Shown piece by piece: positions 7,845 through 15,646 of a DNA stretch of 64,000 nt. The first letter of the stretch is position 1; each line of letters starts with the position of its first letter. The position numbers and the translations under genes are program-made. The stretch is from Streptomyces sp. AC558_RSS880 (GTDB lineage: Bacteria > Actinomycetota > Actinomycetes > Streptomycetales > Streptomycetaceae): contig NZ_JAGMUJ010000061.1 in the NCBI RefSeq assembly GCF_019049255.1, positions 1 to 64,000 on the forward strand. The letters are read 5' to 3'. Below the pieces are notes generated by a model. That model made no database searches. It was not told the DNA's origin and saw only the letters and a list, made by a program, of their open reading frames with translations.

Positions 7845-9242
7845 TCAGGCCTTGGCCAGCTCCTTCTCGCCGCCCTTCTCGGGCAGCTCGGCGCGGGGCT
7901 CGTCGGCGTCGCCACCGGTGCCGTGGTCGTCCAGCAGCGTCTTCTCGTCGAAGGGGGCACGGCCGGCCAGGACCTCGGCCACCCGCTCCTTGTCGATCTC
8001 CTTCGTCCAGGTACCGACCAGCACCGTGGCGACCGCGTTGCCCGCGAAGTTGGTCAGGGCGCGGGCCTCGCTCATGAAGCGGTCGATGCCGACGATCAGG
8101 CCGATGCCGTCCACCAGGGCGGGCTTGTGCGACTGCAGACCACCGGCCAGCGTCGCCAGGCCGGCACCGGTGACACCGGCGGCACCCTTCGAGGCGACCA
8201 GCAGGAACAGCAGCAGCGGGATCTGCTCGCCGAGCGACATCGGCGTACCCATGGCGTCGGCGATGAACAGCGAGGCCATGGTCATGTAGATCATGGTGCC
8301 GTCGAGGTTGAAGGAGTAGCCGGTCGGGACGGTGATGCCGACGACCGGCTTGCTGACGCCCAGGTGCTCCATCTTCGCGATCAGGCGCGGCAGCGCCGAC
8401 TCGGAGGAGGAGGTGGACAGGATCAGCAGGAACTCACGGCCCAGGTACTTGAACAGGGTCCAGATGTTCAGGCCGGCGACGATCCGCAGCATCGCGCCGA
8501 GCACCAGGAAGACGAACAGCACACAGGTGATGTAGAAGCCGAGCATCAGCACCGCGAGGCTCTTCAGGGCGTCCAGGCCGGCGGAACCGGTGACCGCGGC
8601 CATGGCACCGAAGGCGCCGATCGGGGCGGCCCACATGATCATGGCGAGGACGCGGAAGACCAGGCGCTGGATGTGCTCGATGCCGCGCAGCACCGGCTGG
8701 CCGGCGTTGCCCATGGCCTGCAGCGCGAAGCCGCAGAGCAGGGCCACCAGCAGGGTCTGCAGGACCTCGCCGGAGGTGAAGGCGGACACGATGGTGGTCG
8801 GGATGACGCCGAGCAGGAACTCGGTGGTGTCCTTCGCCTCCGCGTCGACCTGGGCGTGACCGGTCTCCTTGACCGTGTCGGTGATCGCGAGGCCGGTGCC
8901 CGGGTCCAGGATGTTGCCGACGACCAGGCCGATGGCGAGCGCGACGACCGACATCACCATGAAGTAGCCGAGCGCGATACCGCCGACGGCGCCGACCTTG
9001 GCGGCCTTCCGCACGGAGCCGATGCCCAGCACGATGGTGCAGAAGATGATCGGCGAGATCATCATCTTGATCAGGTTCACGAACCCGGTGCCGATCGGCT
9101 TCAGCTCGACCGCGAAGTCGGGGGCGATCAGACCGACGGCGATACCGAGGGCGACCGCGATGATCACCGCGATGTAGAGATAGTGCGTGCGGTCCCGCTT
9201 GGCCTTGGGTTCGGCAGGTGCCGTAGCGGATGTGCTGGTCAC
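7845..9242 (-). CDS. dctA: C4-dicarboxylate:cation symporter DctA (DAACS family)
   Basis: 465 residues from GTG, chosen over an upstream ATG because AAGGAGG lies 6 nt before it. A multi-spanning inner-membrane importer of succinate, fumarate and malate. Family features: YLYIAVIIAVALGIAVGL first helix, KMMISPIIFCTIVLGIG, the serine-rich hairpin LSTSSSESALPRL, and the GYSFNLDGTMIYM motif of glutamate/dicarboxylate symporters. Length matches E. coli DctA plus a short tail. It diverges from a sensor kinase/regulator pair across a 157-nt gap holding a Crp-type site, suggesting control by both external dicarboxylate and Crp. Confidence 0.93.
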   Translation of the reverse strand: MTSTSATAPAEPKAKRDRTHYLYIAVIIAVALGIAVGLIAPDFAVELKPIGTGFVNLIKMMISPIIFCTIVLGIGSVRKAAKVGAVGGIALGYFMVMSVVALAIGLVVGNILDPGTGLAITDTVKETGHAQVDAEAKDTTEFLLGVIPTTIVSAFTSGEVLQTLLVALLCGFALQAMGNAGQPVLRGIEHIQRLVFRVLAMIMWAAPIGAFGAMAAVTGSAGLDALKSLAVLMLGFYITCVLFVFLVLGAMLRIVAGLNIWTLFKYLGREFLLILSTSSSESALPRLIAKMEHLGVSKPVVGITVPTGYSFNLDGTMIYMTMASLFIADAMGTPMSLGEQIPLLLFLLVASKGAAGVTGAGLATLAGGLQSHKPALVDGIGLIVGIDRFMSEARALTNFAGNAVATVLVGTWTKEIDKERVAEVLAGRAPFDEKTLLDDHGTGGDADEPRAELPEKGGEKELAKA

Positions 9243-9337
9243 GGCGGCCCTCCTTGACGACGTCGTCGGCATCACCGGCGTGCGGCTCACGTCCGGGGGA
9301 TGGGTTTTCGGGGAATGCCGTGACTATGCCGTGCCCT

Positions 9338-9351
9338 GTGAGCGCGGTCAC
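9338..9351. promoter_or_regulatory. Predicted Crp binding site (dctA / sensor kinase intergenic region)
   Basis: GTGAGCGCGGTCAC, a perfect GTGA-N6-TCAC dyad that also fits the Streptomyces Crp consensus GTG-N6-GNCAC. It lies 96 nt upstream of dctA and 48 nt upstream of the kinase start. Confidence 0.55.
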
Positions 9352-9399
9352 CCTTCCGTTCATTTAGTTCACCGTGGAACCGGGAGGCAGACTGGCGGC

Positions 9400-11043
9400 A
9401 TGCGCATCCCCCTCCCCCGGCCCCGCAGCCTCGCGGGCCAGCTCTTCGCCATGCAGGCCGTGCTCATCGCGGTCGTCGTGGCCGGGTACGCGCTGTTCAC
9501 GTACGTCAGTGACCGCAGCCAGGCCGAGCAGGCGGCGGGACGCCAGGCCACCGCGGTGGCCCGTTCGGTCGCCGACTCGCCCTCCGTGCGGGAGGCGATC
9601 CGCACCTCCGACCCGTCGTCGCGACTCCAGCCGTACGCGCTGGCGGTGGTGCGGGGCACAGACGTCGACTTCGTCACGATCATGGATCCGCGGGGCATCC
9701 GCTGGACCCACCCCGATCCCGACCAGATCGGCCTGGTCTTCCAGGGCCACACCGGCCCGGCGCTGGAGGGCCGCACCTTCACCGAGACCTACACCGGCAC
9801 CCTCGGCCCGTCGGTCCGGGCGGTCACCCCGGTCCGGGACGGCGACCGGATCACCGGCCTGGTCAGCGCCGGCATAAGGGTCGAGGAGATCAGCCAGCGC
9901 GCCCGGGGGCAGCTGACGGCCCTGCTCGCGGTCGCGGCCGGCGCCCTCGGCCTCGGCGCGATCGGCACGTACGTCATCAACGCCCGGCTGCGCCGCCACA
10001 CCCACGGCATGAACGCGACCGAGCTCAGCCACATGCACGACTACCATCAGGCCGCGCTGCACGCCGTGCGCGAGGGGCTGCTGATGCTGGACTGGCAGTA
10101 CAGGGTGGCGCTGATCAACGACGGCGGCCGGGAGCTGCTGGGTGTGGACCAGGAGGAGGACGTGGTGGGCAGACCGGTGGCGGAGCTGGGCCTCCCGGCA
10201 CCGCTGACGGGCGCGCTGCTCGCCTCGGAGCCCCGGGTGGACGAGGTGCACCTGACGGCGGACCGGGTGCTGGTGGTGAACACCTCCCCGGTCACCGGCG
10301 GCCAGCGGCGCGGCTCGGTGGTGACCCTGCGGGACGTCACCGAGCTCCAGTCGCTGATGGGCGAGCTGGACTCCGAGCGGGGCTTCACCCAGGCGTTGCG
10401 GTCGCAGGCGCACGAGGCGGCGAACCGGCTGCACACCGTCGTCTCGCTGATCGAGCTGGGTCGCGCGGAGGAGGCGGTGGACTTCGCCACCGCCGAGCTG
10501 GAACTGGCGCAGGCGCTCACCGACCAGGTGGTGGCGGCGGTGAGCGAGCCGGTCCTCGCGGCGCTGCTCCTCGGCAAGACCGCCCAGGCCAACGAGCGGG
10601 GCGTGGAGCTGGTGGTGTCGGACGACAGCCGCCTGGACGACGGCCTGCTCCCGGACACCCTGCCCGCCCGGGACCTGGTCACCATCCTCGGCAACCTGAT
10701 CGACAACGCCGTGGACGCGGCGCAGGGCGGGCTGCACCCGCGGGTGACGGTGACGGCACTGACGGAAACGGAAGAGGACGGCTCGGAGCTGATCCTGCGG
10801 GTCTCCGACACCGGCCCCGGCGTGGCCCCGGACCACGCGGAGGCGGTCTTCCAGCGGGGCTTCACGACCAAGCCGTCCGGTCCGGGCGGGCGGGGGCTGG
10901 GCCTGGCACTCGTACGGCAGGCGGCGGGCCGGCACGGCGGGACGCTGTCGGTGACGTCCTCGGACGAGGGCGGCGCGGTGTTCGAGGCGCGGCTGCCGCT
11001 GAGGGACGCCGCTGGCGCAAAAGGTTTGAAGGGCGCCGTATGA
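9400..11043 (+). CDS. DcuS/CitA-type sensor histidine kinase
   Basis: 547 residues from ATG with GGGAGG 12 nt upstream. TM1 at about 14-34, an extracytoplasmic ligand-binding (Cache/PDC) domain to about residue 170, TM2 at about 175-195, a cytoplasmic PAS domain at about 210-310, a phosphoacceptor region with QAHEAANRLHTVVSLIELG (His near 344) and a HATPase_c domain with NLIDNAVDAA, DTGPGV and GRGLGLALV. This layout is typical of kinases sensing C4-dicarboxylates or citrate. It overlaps the response-regulator start by ATGA and diverges from dctA, so dicarboxylate sensing is likely. Confidence 0.9.
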   Translation: MRIPLPRPRSLAGQLFAMQAVLIAVVVAGYALFTYVSDRSQAEQAAGRQATAVARSVADSPSVREAIRTSDPSSRLQPYALAVVRGTDVDFVTIMDPRGIRWTHPDPDQIGLVFQGHTGPALEGRTFTETYTGTLGPSVRAVTPVRDGDRITGLVSAGIRVEEISQRARGQLTALLAVAAGALGLGAIGTYVINARLRRHTHGMNATELSHMHDYHQAALHAVREGLLMLDWQYRVALINDGGRELLGVDQEEDVVGRPVAELGLPAPLTGALLASEPRVDEVHLTADRVLVVNTSPVTGGQRRGSVVTLRDVTELQSLMGELDSERGFTQALRSQAHEAANRLHTVVSLIELGRAEEAVDFATAELELAQALTDQVVAAVSEPVLAALLLGKTAQANERGVELVVSDDSRLDDGLLPDTLPARDLVTILGNLIDNAVDAAQGGLHPRVTVTALTETEEDGSELILRVSDTGPGVAPDHAEAVFQRGFTTKPSGPGGRGLGLALVRQAAGRHGGTLSVTSSDEGGAVFEARLPLRDAAGAKGLKGAV

Positions 11044-11735
11044 GCGGGGAACCCATCAGAGTGCTGGTGGTCGAGGACGACCCGGTGGCCGCCGACGCCC
11101 ACGTGATGTACGTCGGCCGGGTGCCCGGCTTCGTCGCCGTCGGCAAGGCGCACACCGGCGCGGAGGCACGGCGGGCCCTGGACCGCACGCCCGTCGACCT
11201 GCTCCTCCTCGACCTGCACCTGCCCGACGTGCACGGACTCCAGCTGGCCCGCTCACTGCGGGCGGCAGGGCATCACGCCGACGTGATCGCGGTGACGTCG
11301 GCGCGGGATCTGGCGGTCGTGCGGGAGGGGGTGTCGCTCGGGGTCGTGCAGTACGTACTGAAGCCGTTCACGTTCGCGACCCTGCGGGACCGGCTGGTGC
11401 GCTACGCCGAGTTCCGCGCGTCCGTGGGCGAGGCCAGCGGCCAGGACGAGGTGGACAGGGCGCTGGCGGCACTGCGGGCACCGGGGCCGGCCGCGCTGCC
11501 GAAGGGGCTGAGCGGGCCGACGCTGGAGCGGGTGACGGGGACGCTGCGGGAGGCGGAGGACGGGCTGACGGCGGCGGGGGTCGCCGAGGCCGTGGGGATC
11601 TCCCGGATCACGGCCCGGCGGTATCTGGAGCACCTGGTGGAGGCGGGGAGGGCCGGGCGGGCGCCGGTTTATGGGCAGGTGGGGCGACCGGAGCTGGTGT
11701 ATCGGTGGGCTCGGGGGGTGGAGAAGGGGCGTTAG
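11040..11735 (+). CDS. DcuR/CitB-type response regulator
   Basis: 231 residues. Receiver domain at 1-125 with VEDDP acidic pocket, LLLLDLHLPD phosphoacceptor Asp, VTSARD and YVLKPF. The C-terminus has an HTH around GVAEAVGISRITARRYLEHL. It is translationally coupled to the kinase (ATGA overlap). The likely target is dctA. Its last 4 bases overlap the stop of the convergent NB-ARC gene. Confidence 0.9.
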   Translation: MSGEPIRVLVVEDDPVAADAHVMYVGRVPGFVAVGKAHTGAEARRALDRTPVDLLLLDLHLPDVHGLQLARSLRAAGHHADVIAVTSARDLAVVREGVSLGVVQYVLKPFTFATLRDRLVRYAEFRASVGEASGQDEVDRALAALRAPGPAALPKGLSGPTLERVTGTLREAEDGLTAAGVAEAVGISRITARRYLEHLVEAGRAGRAPVYGQVGRPELVYRWARGVEKGR

Positions 11736-14113
11736 GGGGTGGGGGTGTCCAGTTCGGCGGCGTAGGCGCGGGCCTGGGTAGCTTCGGTGGGGGCGTCGGC
11801 GCGGGTGAAGGCGTCGACTGCTTGGAGGTGGGCGGTGCGGGCCTCGAAAGGGCGGTGGGCGTCTTTGTAAGCGAGAGCCAGTCCCAGGAGGATCCGCCCC
11901 TTGTTGTACCAGTCATCGAACTCCCGGAGCATCTCCAAACCCTTGCCGTACGCCTCGATCGCCTCCTCCGCCCGGCCCGCCGTCTGCAGGACGAAGCCGA
12001 GGTTGTTCCATGCAGAGGCCTGGCGGTAGCGATCTCCGATGGCCTGGAACAGATCACGGGCCCGGGTATGGGCGTCAATCGCCTCCCCCACCCGGCCCGC
12101 CGCATGCAAGGCGATACCGAGGTTGTTCCATGCAGAGGCCTGGCGGTAGCGATCTCCGACGGCCTGGAACAGATCACGGGCCCGGGTATGGGCGTCAATC
12201 GCCTCCCCCACCCGGCCCGCCGCATGCAAGGCGAGACCAAAATTGTTCCAGGCCGTGGCCTCGCGGTAGCGATCTCCGACGGCCTGGAACAGATCACGGG
12301 CCCGGGTATGGGCGTCAATCGCCTCCCCCACCCGGCCCGCCGCATGCAAGGCGAGACCGAGGTTGTTCCGCGCAACGGCCTCATTCAGCCTGTCACCGGC
12401 AAGCTGCGTGGCCTCCCGCGCCACCTCCGCGACAGCGATCCAGTCATCGAAATACCGCCGCCAGGTCAGGTACTCCCCCAGACACAGAGCCAGCCCCACC
12501 GCCGCTCCCGCGAACCGCTCCTCCCGCCCCCACCCCACCGCAGCAACCAGACCCGCCCGCTCCGCGTCCAGCCACGCCAACGCCTGTCCCCGGTCCCCGA
12601 ACCGCTCCGGCTCCTCCATCCCCGGCAACCACCGCAACCGGCCGTCAGCCGCTTCCGCCCACCGCACGTAGAGCTCCAGCACCCGTTCCCGCGCCGCTTC
12701 CCCCTCCTCCCGCAACCCCGTGTCCCCCGCCACCACACCCGCCCCGAACACCCGCACCAAGTCATGCAACCGCCACCATCCGCGCTCACTCCCCCTCTCC
12801 ACGAGGTGCGCACGGGCCAGGGCCTTCAGGGCCCGCACAGGAAGCTCCTCGGCACCGGCCAGCGCGGCGACGACCTCGTCGCTCACCTCGGGCCCCGGCG
12901 CGAGGGCGAGCAGGCGCAGCAGCCGCGCGGACTCGGGCGGCAGTCGGCGGTAGGAGAGCTCGAAGGCTGCGCGGACGCTGCGCTCGCCGTCGTCGAGGTG
13001 GTCGAGGCGGTCGCGGGACTCGGCCAGTTCCGCCACGAGTTCATTCACCGGCTTGCCCGGGTCCTCCGCCAGCAGGGCGGCCGCGATCTGCAGGGCCAGC
13101 GGGAGATGCCCGCAGAGGCCGGCGAGTCGCTCGGCCGTGTCGGGGTCGTCGGCCACCCGGCTGTCGTACGGGTCGGCGATCCGCAGGGCAAGATCGAGGA
13201 GTTCGTACGCCTCCCTCGGGCCGAGCTGGTCCAGGGGAACGAGCCGCGCGCCCAACTGGGGCAGCCGGTCGCGTGACGTGACCAGGACATGGTGCCGGGA
13301 ATCGCCCGGCAGGAGGGGCCGTACCTGATCCGGTGAGGAGGCGTTGTCGGCCAGGACCAGCACCGCACCACGCTGGTCAGCCCGAGCGGCCAGCGTCGAG
13401 CGGTAGAGCGCCGCCCGCTCGTCCGTCGTGGTGGGGATGTGTTCGGGCAGGGTGCCGAGGGCACGCAGCAGGGCTTGGAGGGCACGGTCGGCGGTGACGG
13501 GTTCCCGGTCGTAGCCGTGCAGGTCGATGAAGAGAACACCGCCGGGGAACCAGCCCCGTTCACGGGCCAGATGCGCGGTCTCGACGGCGAGCGCGGTCTT
13601 GCCGATGCCGCCGAGACCGGACACGGCGGCGACGAGGGTCGCCGCCGACTGTGTCCCGGCCGGGTCCAGCTCGCGCAGTAGATCCTCCGTCTCGCGCTCC
13701 CGGCCCGTGAACCCGCCGGGTCTCGGCGGCAGGCCGGCCATCGCCTCCGGGACGGCGGCCCCGCCCTGCTGGATCACGACCTGCACGCCGACCACCTCGC
13801 GCAGGAAGACCCCGCCCCGGAAGTCGGAGTGGTCACCGTCGTACCAGGACGTCCCGCTTCCCGGCGCGGACCGCTCCATGGCCCGCGCGACGGCACCGGC
13901 GACGCCGTGCGGATCGACGGCGAGCAGGCCGGCCACCGCCTCGCCCCACTCCCGTACGGCCTCCCGCCGTGCCGGATCCTGTGCCGCCTCGGCGATCTCC
14001 CGGGCGGATGCGCCGGCGTCGAGCCCCACCGCCCGCGCCAGCCTCTCCACCGCCCGGCGTCCGCCGTCCCCACCCGCGCCCTCGGCCAGGGCCGCCAGTA
14101 GTGCCGCTTCCAT
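11732..14113 (-). CDS. NB-ARC/TPR signalling ATPase (NLR-like STAND protein) with N-terminal helical domain
   Basis: 793 residues. Residues 1-90 are an Ala/Arg/Glu-rich helical domain, possibly an effector-associated or death-like adaptor. A short HSDFRGGVF segment (95-103) follows, then LPPRPGGFTGRE, the NB-ARC core with P-loop GLGGIGKTA (166-174), LFIDLHGYD, VLVLADNAS (Walker B region), VTSRDRL and GLCGHLPLALQ, a winged-helix region, and C-terminal TPRs of 40 residues, three nearly identical (xxWNNLGxALHAAGRVGEAI). STAND ATPases oligomerise on ligand binding to switch on an effector. It is the second gene of a likely operon, 65 nt after the four-TM membrane protein, and is paralogous to the gene at 15647. 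Confidence 0.85.
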   Translation of the reverse strand: MEAALLAALAEGAGGDGGRRAVERLARAVGLDAGASAREIAEAAQDPARREAVREWGEAVAGLLAVDPHGVAGAVARAMERSAPGSGTSWYDGDHSDFRGGVFLREVVGVQVVIQQGGAAVPEAMAGLPPRPGGFTGRERETEDLLRELDPAGTQSAATLVAAVSGLGGIGKTALAVETAHLARERGWFPGGVLFIDLHGYDREPVTADRALQALLRALGTLPEHIPTTTDERAALYRSTLAARADQRGAVLVLADNASSPDQVRPLLPGDSRHHVLVTSRDRLPQLGARLVPLDQLGPREAYELLDLALRIADPYDSRVADDPDTAERLAGLCGHLPLALQIAAALLAEDPGKPVNELVAELAESRDRLDHLDDGERSVRAAFELSYRRLPPESARLLRLLALAPGPEVSDEVVAALAGAEELPVRALKALARAHLVERGSERGWWRLHDLVRVFGAGVVAGDTGLREEGEAARERVLELYVRWAEAADGRLRWLPGMEEPERFGDRGQALAWLDAERAGLVAAVGWGREERFAGAAVGLALCLGEYLTWRRYFDDWIAVAEVAREATQLAGDRLNEAVARNNLGLALHAAGRVGEAIDAHTRARDLFQAVGDRYREATAWNNFGLALHAAGRVGEAIDAHTRARDLFQAVGDRYRQASAWNNLGIALHAAGRVGEAIDAHTRARDLFQAIGDRYRQASAWNNLGFVLQTAGRAEEAIEAYGKGLEMLREFDDWYNKGRILLGLALAYKDAHRPFEARTAHLQAVDAFTRADAPTEATQARAYAAELDTPTP
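12005..12364 (-). repeat. Three tandem 120-bp repeats encoding TPR units
   Basis: Three copies with exact 120-bp (40-codon) period: 12005-12124, 12125-12244, 12245-12364. The block GATCACGGGCCCGGGTATGG recurs unchanged in each. Copies 1 and 2 are almost identical and the third diverges slightly at one end. DNA-level identity beyond protein constraint implies recent duplication or conversion. Confidence 0.85.
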
Positions 14114-14178
14114 ACGCCGTACTCGCCCCCGTCAACAACTCATGACCGTACGCCAAAGGTAGTGAGCGAAACGGGCGT

Positions 14179-14718
14179 TCACGCCGCCCTCGCGTACCAC
14201 ACGATCTGCGAGCCGAGCCCTGCCACGGCGAGCGCCTCCAGCACCGACAGCGTGATCATCAGCCCGCCACCGTCGCCGTTCGCCCAGAACACGACCAGGG
14301 CGGCCAGCGGTACCGCACAGAACGCCGTCAGGTCGATCACGGTCTGGATCGCCTTGCGGGACCGGCGCCGGGTGTCGCTCCGGTGGTACGCCTCCCACCC
14401 GAACGTCGTGAAACCACTCCCGTGCGCCGCGAGGGCGGCCAGCCGGGGGCCCAGATCGTCCCGGACGTAGAGACCGATCGCCGAGATCTTCTCGTCGTTG
14501 ACGAGGTAGGTCCATCCGAGGACGAGGCACACCGGCGGCAGCGCCAGGAGCATCGAGGGCTGCTTCGCCTGGGCCGCGGCGGCGATGACGGCGGCCACGA
14601 CGGCCAGCGTCACGTAGAGGAGGTTGTCCCGGAACCCGATCCTCGCCTTCTGCTCGTCCTTCACGCTCTGGTACTCGGCGAGCAGCAACTGCCCGACGGT
14701 GAGGTCCTGTTCCGACAC
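14179..14718 (-). CDS. Four-TM membrane protein, candidate effector of the NB-ARC locus
   Basis: 179 residues from GTG with AGAAGGGG just upstream. A hydrophilic N-terminus (about 1-28) is followed by TM1 (about 31-49), TM2 (about 54-72), a cytoplasmic charged loop containing LVNDEKISAIGLYVRD and HRSDTRRRSRKAI, TM3 (about 126-145) and TM4 (about 152-173). No enzyme motif is visible. It begins 27-33 nt from the divergent PNP-fold gene and precedes the NB-ARC gene on its own strand. By analogy with other bacterial STAND and SLATT-type systems it could be a membrane-perturbing effector, but this is inference from context. Confidence 0.7.
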   Translation of the reverse strand: MSEQDLTVGQLLLAEYQSVKDEQKARIGFRDNLLYVTLAVVAAVIAAAAQAKQPSMLLALPPVCLVLGWTYLVNDEKISAIGLYVRDDLGPRLAALAAHGSGFTTFGWEAYHRSDTRRRSRKAIQTVIDLTAFCAVPLAALVVFWANGDGGGLMITLSVLEALAVAGLGSQIVWYARAA

Positions 14719-14737
14719 TCGATCCCCTTCTCCCAGC

Positions 14738-14745
14738 TATAACTT
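14738..14745 (+). promoter_or_regulatory. -10 region of the PNP-fold gene; leaderless start
   Basis: TATAACTT includes two overlapping TANNNT-type boxes (TATAAC, TAACTT). TAACTT ends 6 nt before ATG 14752 and there is no Shine-Dalgarno sequence. The whole divergent interval is about 30 nt, so the opposing promoters must overlap. Confidence 0.5.
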
Positions 14746-14751
14746 ATGACT

Positions 14752-15618
14752 ATGCAGGAGACCCGGCCCACCGTTCTGGTCCTGACCGCACTTCCGCTCG
14801 AATACGCCGCCGTCCGCGCGCACGTCGAGGAGCGGGAGGAGCTGGTGCACCGCGACGGGACCCGAGTCGAGAGGGGTCAACTGCCCGGCACTTCCTGGCA
14901 CGTCGCCCTCGCCGAGCTGGGCATGGGCGCCGAGCGGGCCGCCGCTCTCACCACCCAGCTCGTCAACTGGCTGCGCCCCGAGGCCGTGTTCTTCGTCGGT
15001 GTCGCCGGCAGCCTGAAGGACGACGTCGGGATCGGGGACGTCGTCGTGGGCACGCAGGTGTACGAGATCCACGGCGGCAAGCAGACGCCGGAGGGCTTCC
15101 TGGTTCGGCCGAAGGCCCTGCCGAGCTCGCTCGCGCTCGAACAGGCGGCCCGTTCCGCCGTGCGGGACATGCCCGACGTACAGGCGCACTTCCTGCCGAT
15201 CGCCACGGGCGACGTCGTCCTGGCGGACGCCGAGTCCGAGATCGCCCGGTTCCTCCGCAGGAGCTACAACGACGCGGGCGCGATCGAGATGGAGGGCTTC
15301 GGAGCACTCCAGGCGGCCCATCTGAGCGGCCAGTTGAACGCCCTGGTGATCCGGGGCATCAGCGACCGGGCCGACGCCGAGAAGCACAAGGCCGACGCCT
15401 CGGGTTCGCAGAAGCGCGCCGCCGAGCAGGCTGCGGCGGTGACGGTGGCGGTGCTGCACAAGCACCGGCCCCGCGAGGGATCCTCCGTTCCCTCCGGCTC
15501 CGAGGAGGGTCCCCATCGGCACGGGGACGGCGGAGCGACGTACGGCGGAGACCACATCGACTTCCGGGGCGGCACCTTCCACGGCCCCGTCACCGGCAAG
15601 AGCGACGGGCGACGGTAG
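14752..15618 (+). CDS. Nucleoside phosphorylase / MTA-SAH nucleosidase-fold protein (PNP_UDP_1)
   Basis: 288 residues from the second ATG, chosen for the -10 box 6 nt upstream; ATG 14746 is the alternative. Core features of the PNP/UDP family: VLTALPLEYAAVRAHV at the N-terminus, FVGVAGSLKDDVGIGDVVVG (phosphate/base loop), GAIEMEGFGALQAA (ribose-contacting EMEG) and VIRGISDRAD (catalytic Asp loop). Beyond about residue 245 a polar linker ends in HIDFRGGTFHGPV (268-280), closely like HSDFRGGVF in the neighbouring NB-ARC protein. Such domains occur fused to NB-ARC-TPR in bacterial and fungal NLRs. The NB-ARC gene begins 28 nt downstream in the next frame, so this may be half of a split gene. Substrate unknown. 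Confidence 0.8.
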   Translation: MQETRPTVLVLTALPLEYAAVRAHVEEREELVHRDGTRVERGQLPGTSWHVALAELGMGAERAAALTTQLVNWLRPEAVFFVGVAGSLKDDVGIGDVVVGTQVYEIHGGKQTPEGFLVRPKALPSSLALEQAARSAVRDMPDVQAHFLPIATGDVVLADAESEIARFLRRSYNDAGAIEMEGFGALQAAHLSGQLNALVIRGISDRADAEKHKADASGSQKRAAEQAAAVTVAVLHKHRPREGSSVPSGSEEGPHRHGDGGATYGGDHIDFRGGTFHGPVTGKSDGRR

Positions 15619-15646
15619 GGACAACAGGGGCACCACCCACGGCCCT

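Noticed and set aside
12005..12364. Possible CRISPR-like array
   Set aside because: Repeats are contiguous 120-bp coding units in a TPR gene, with no spacers or cas genes.
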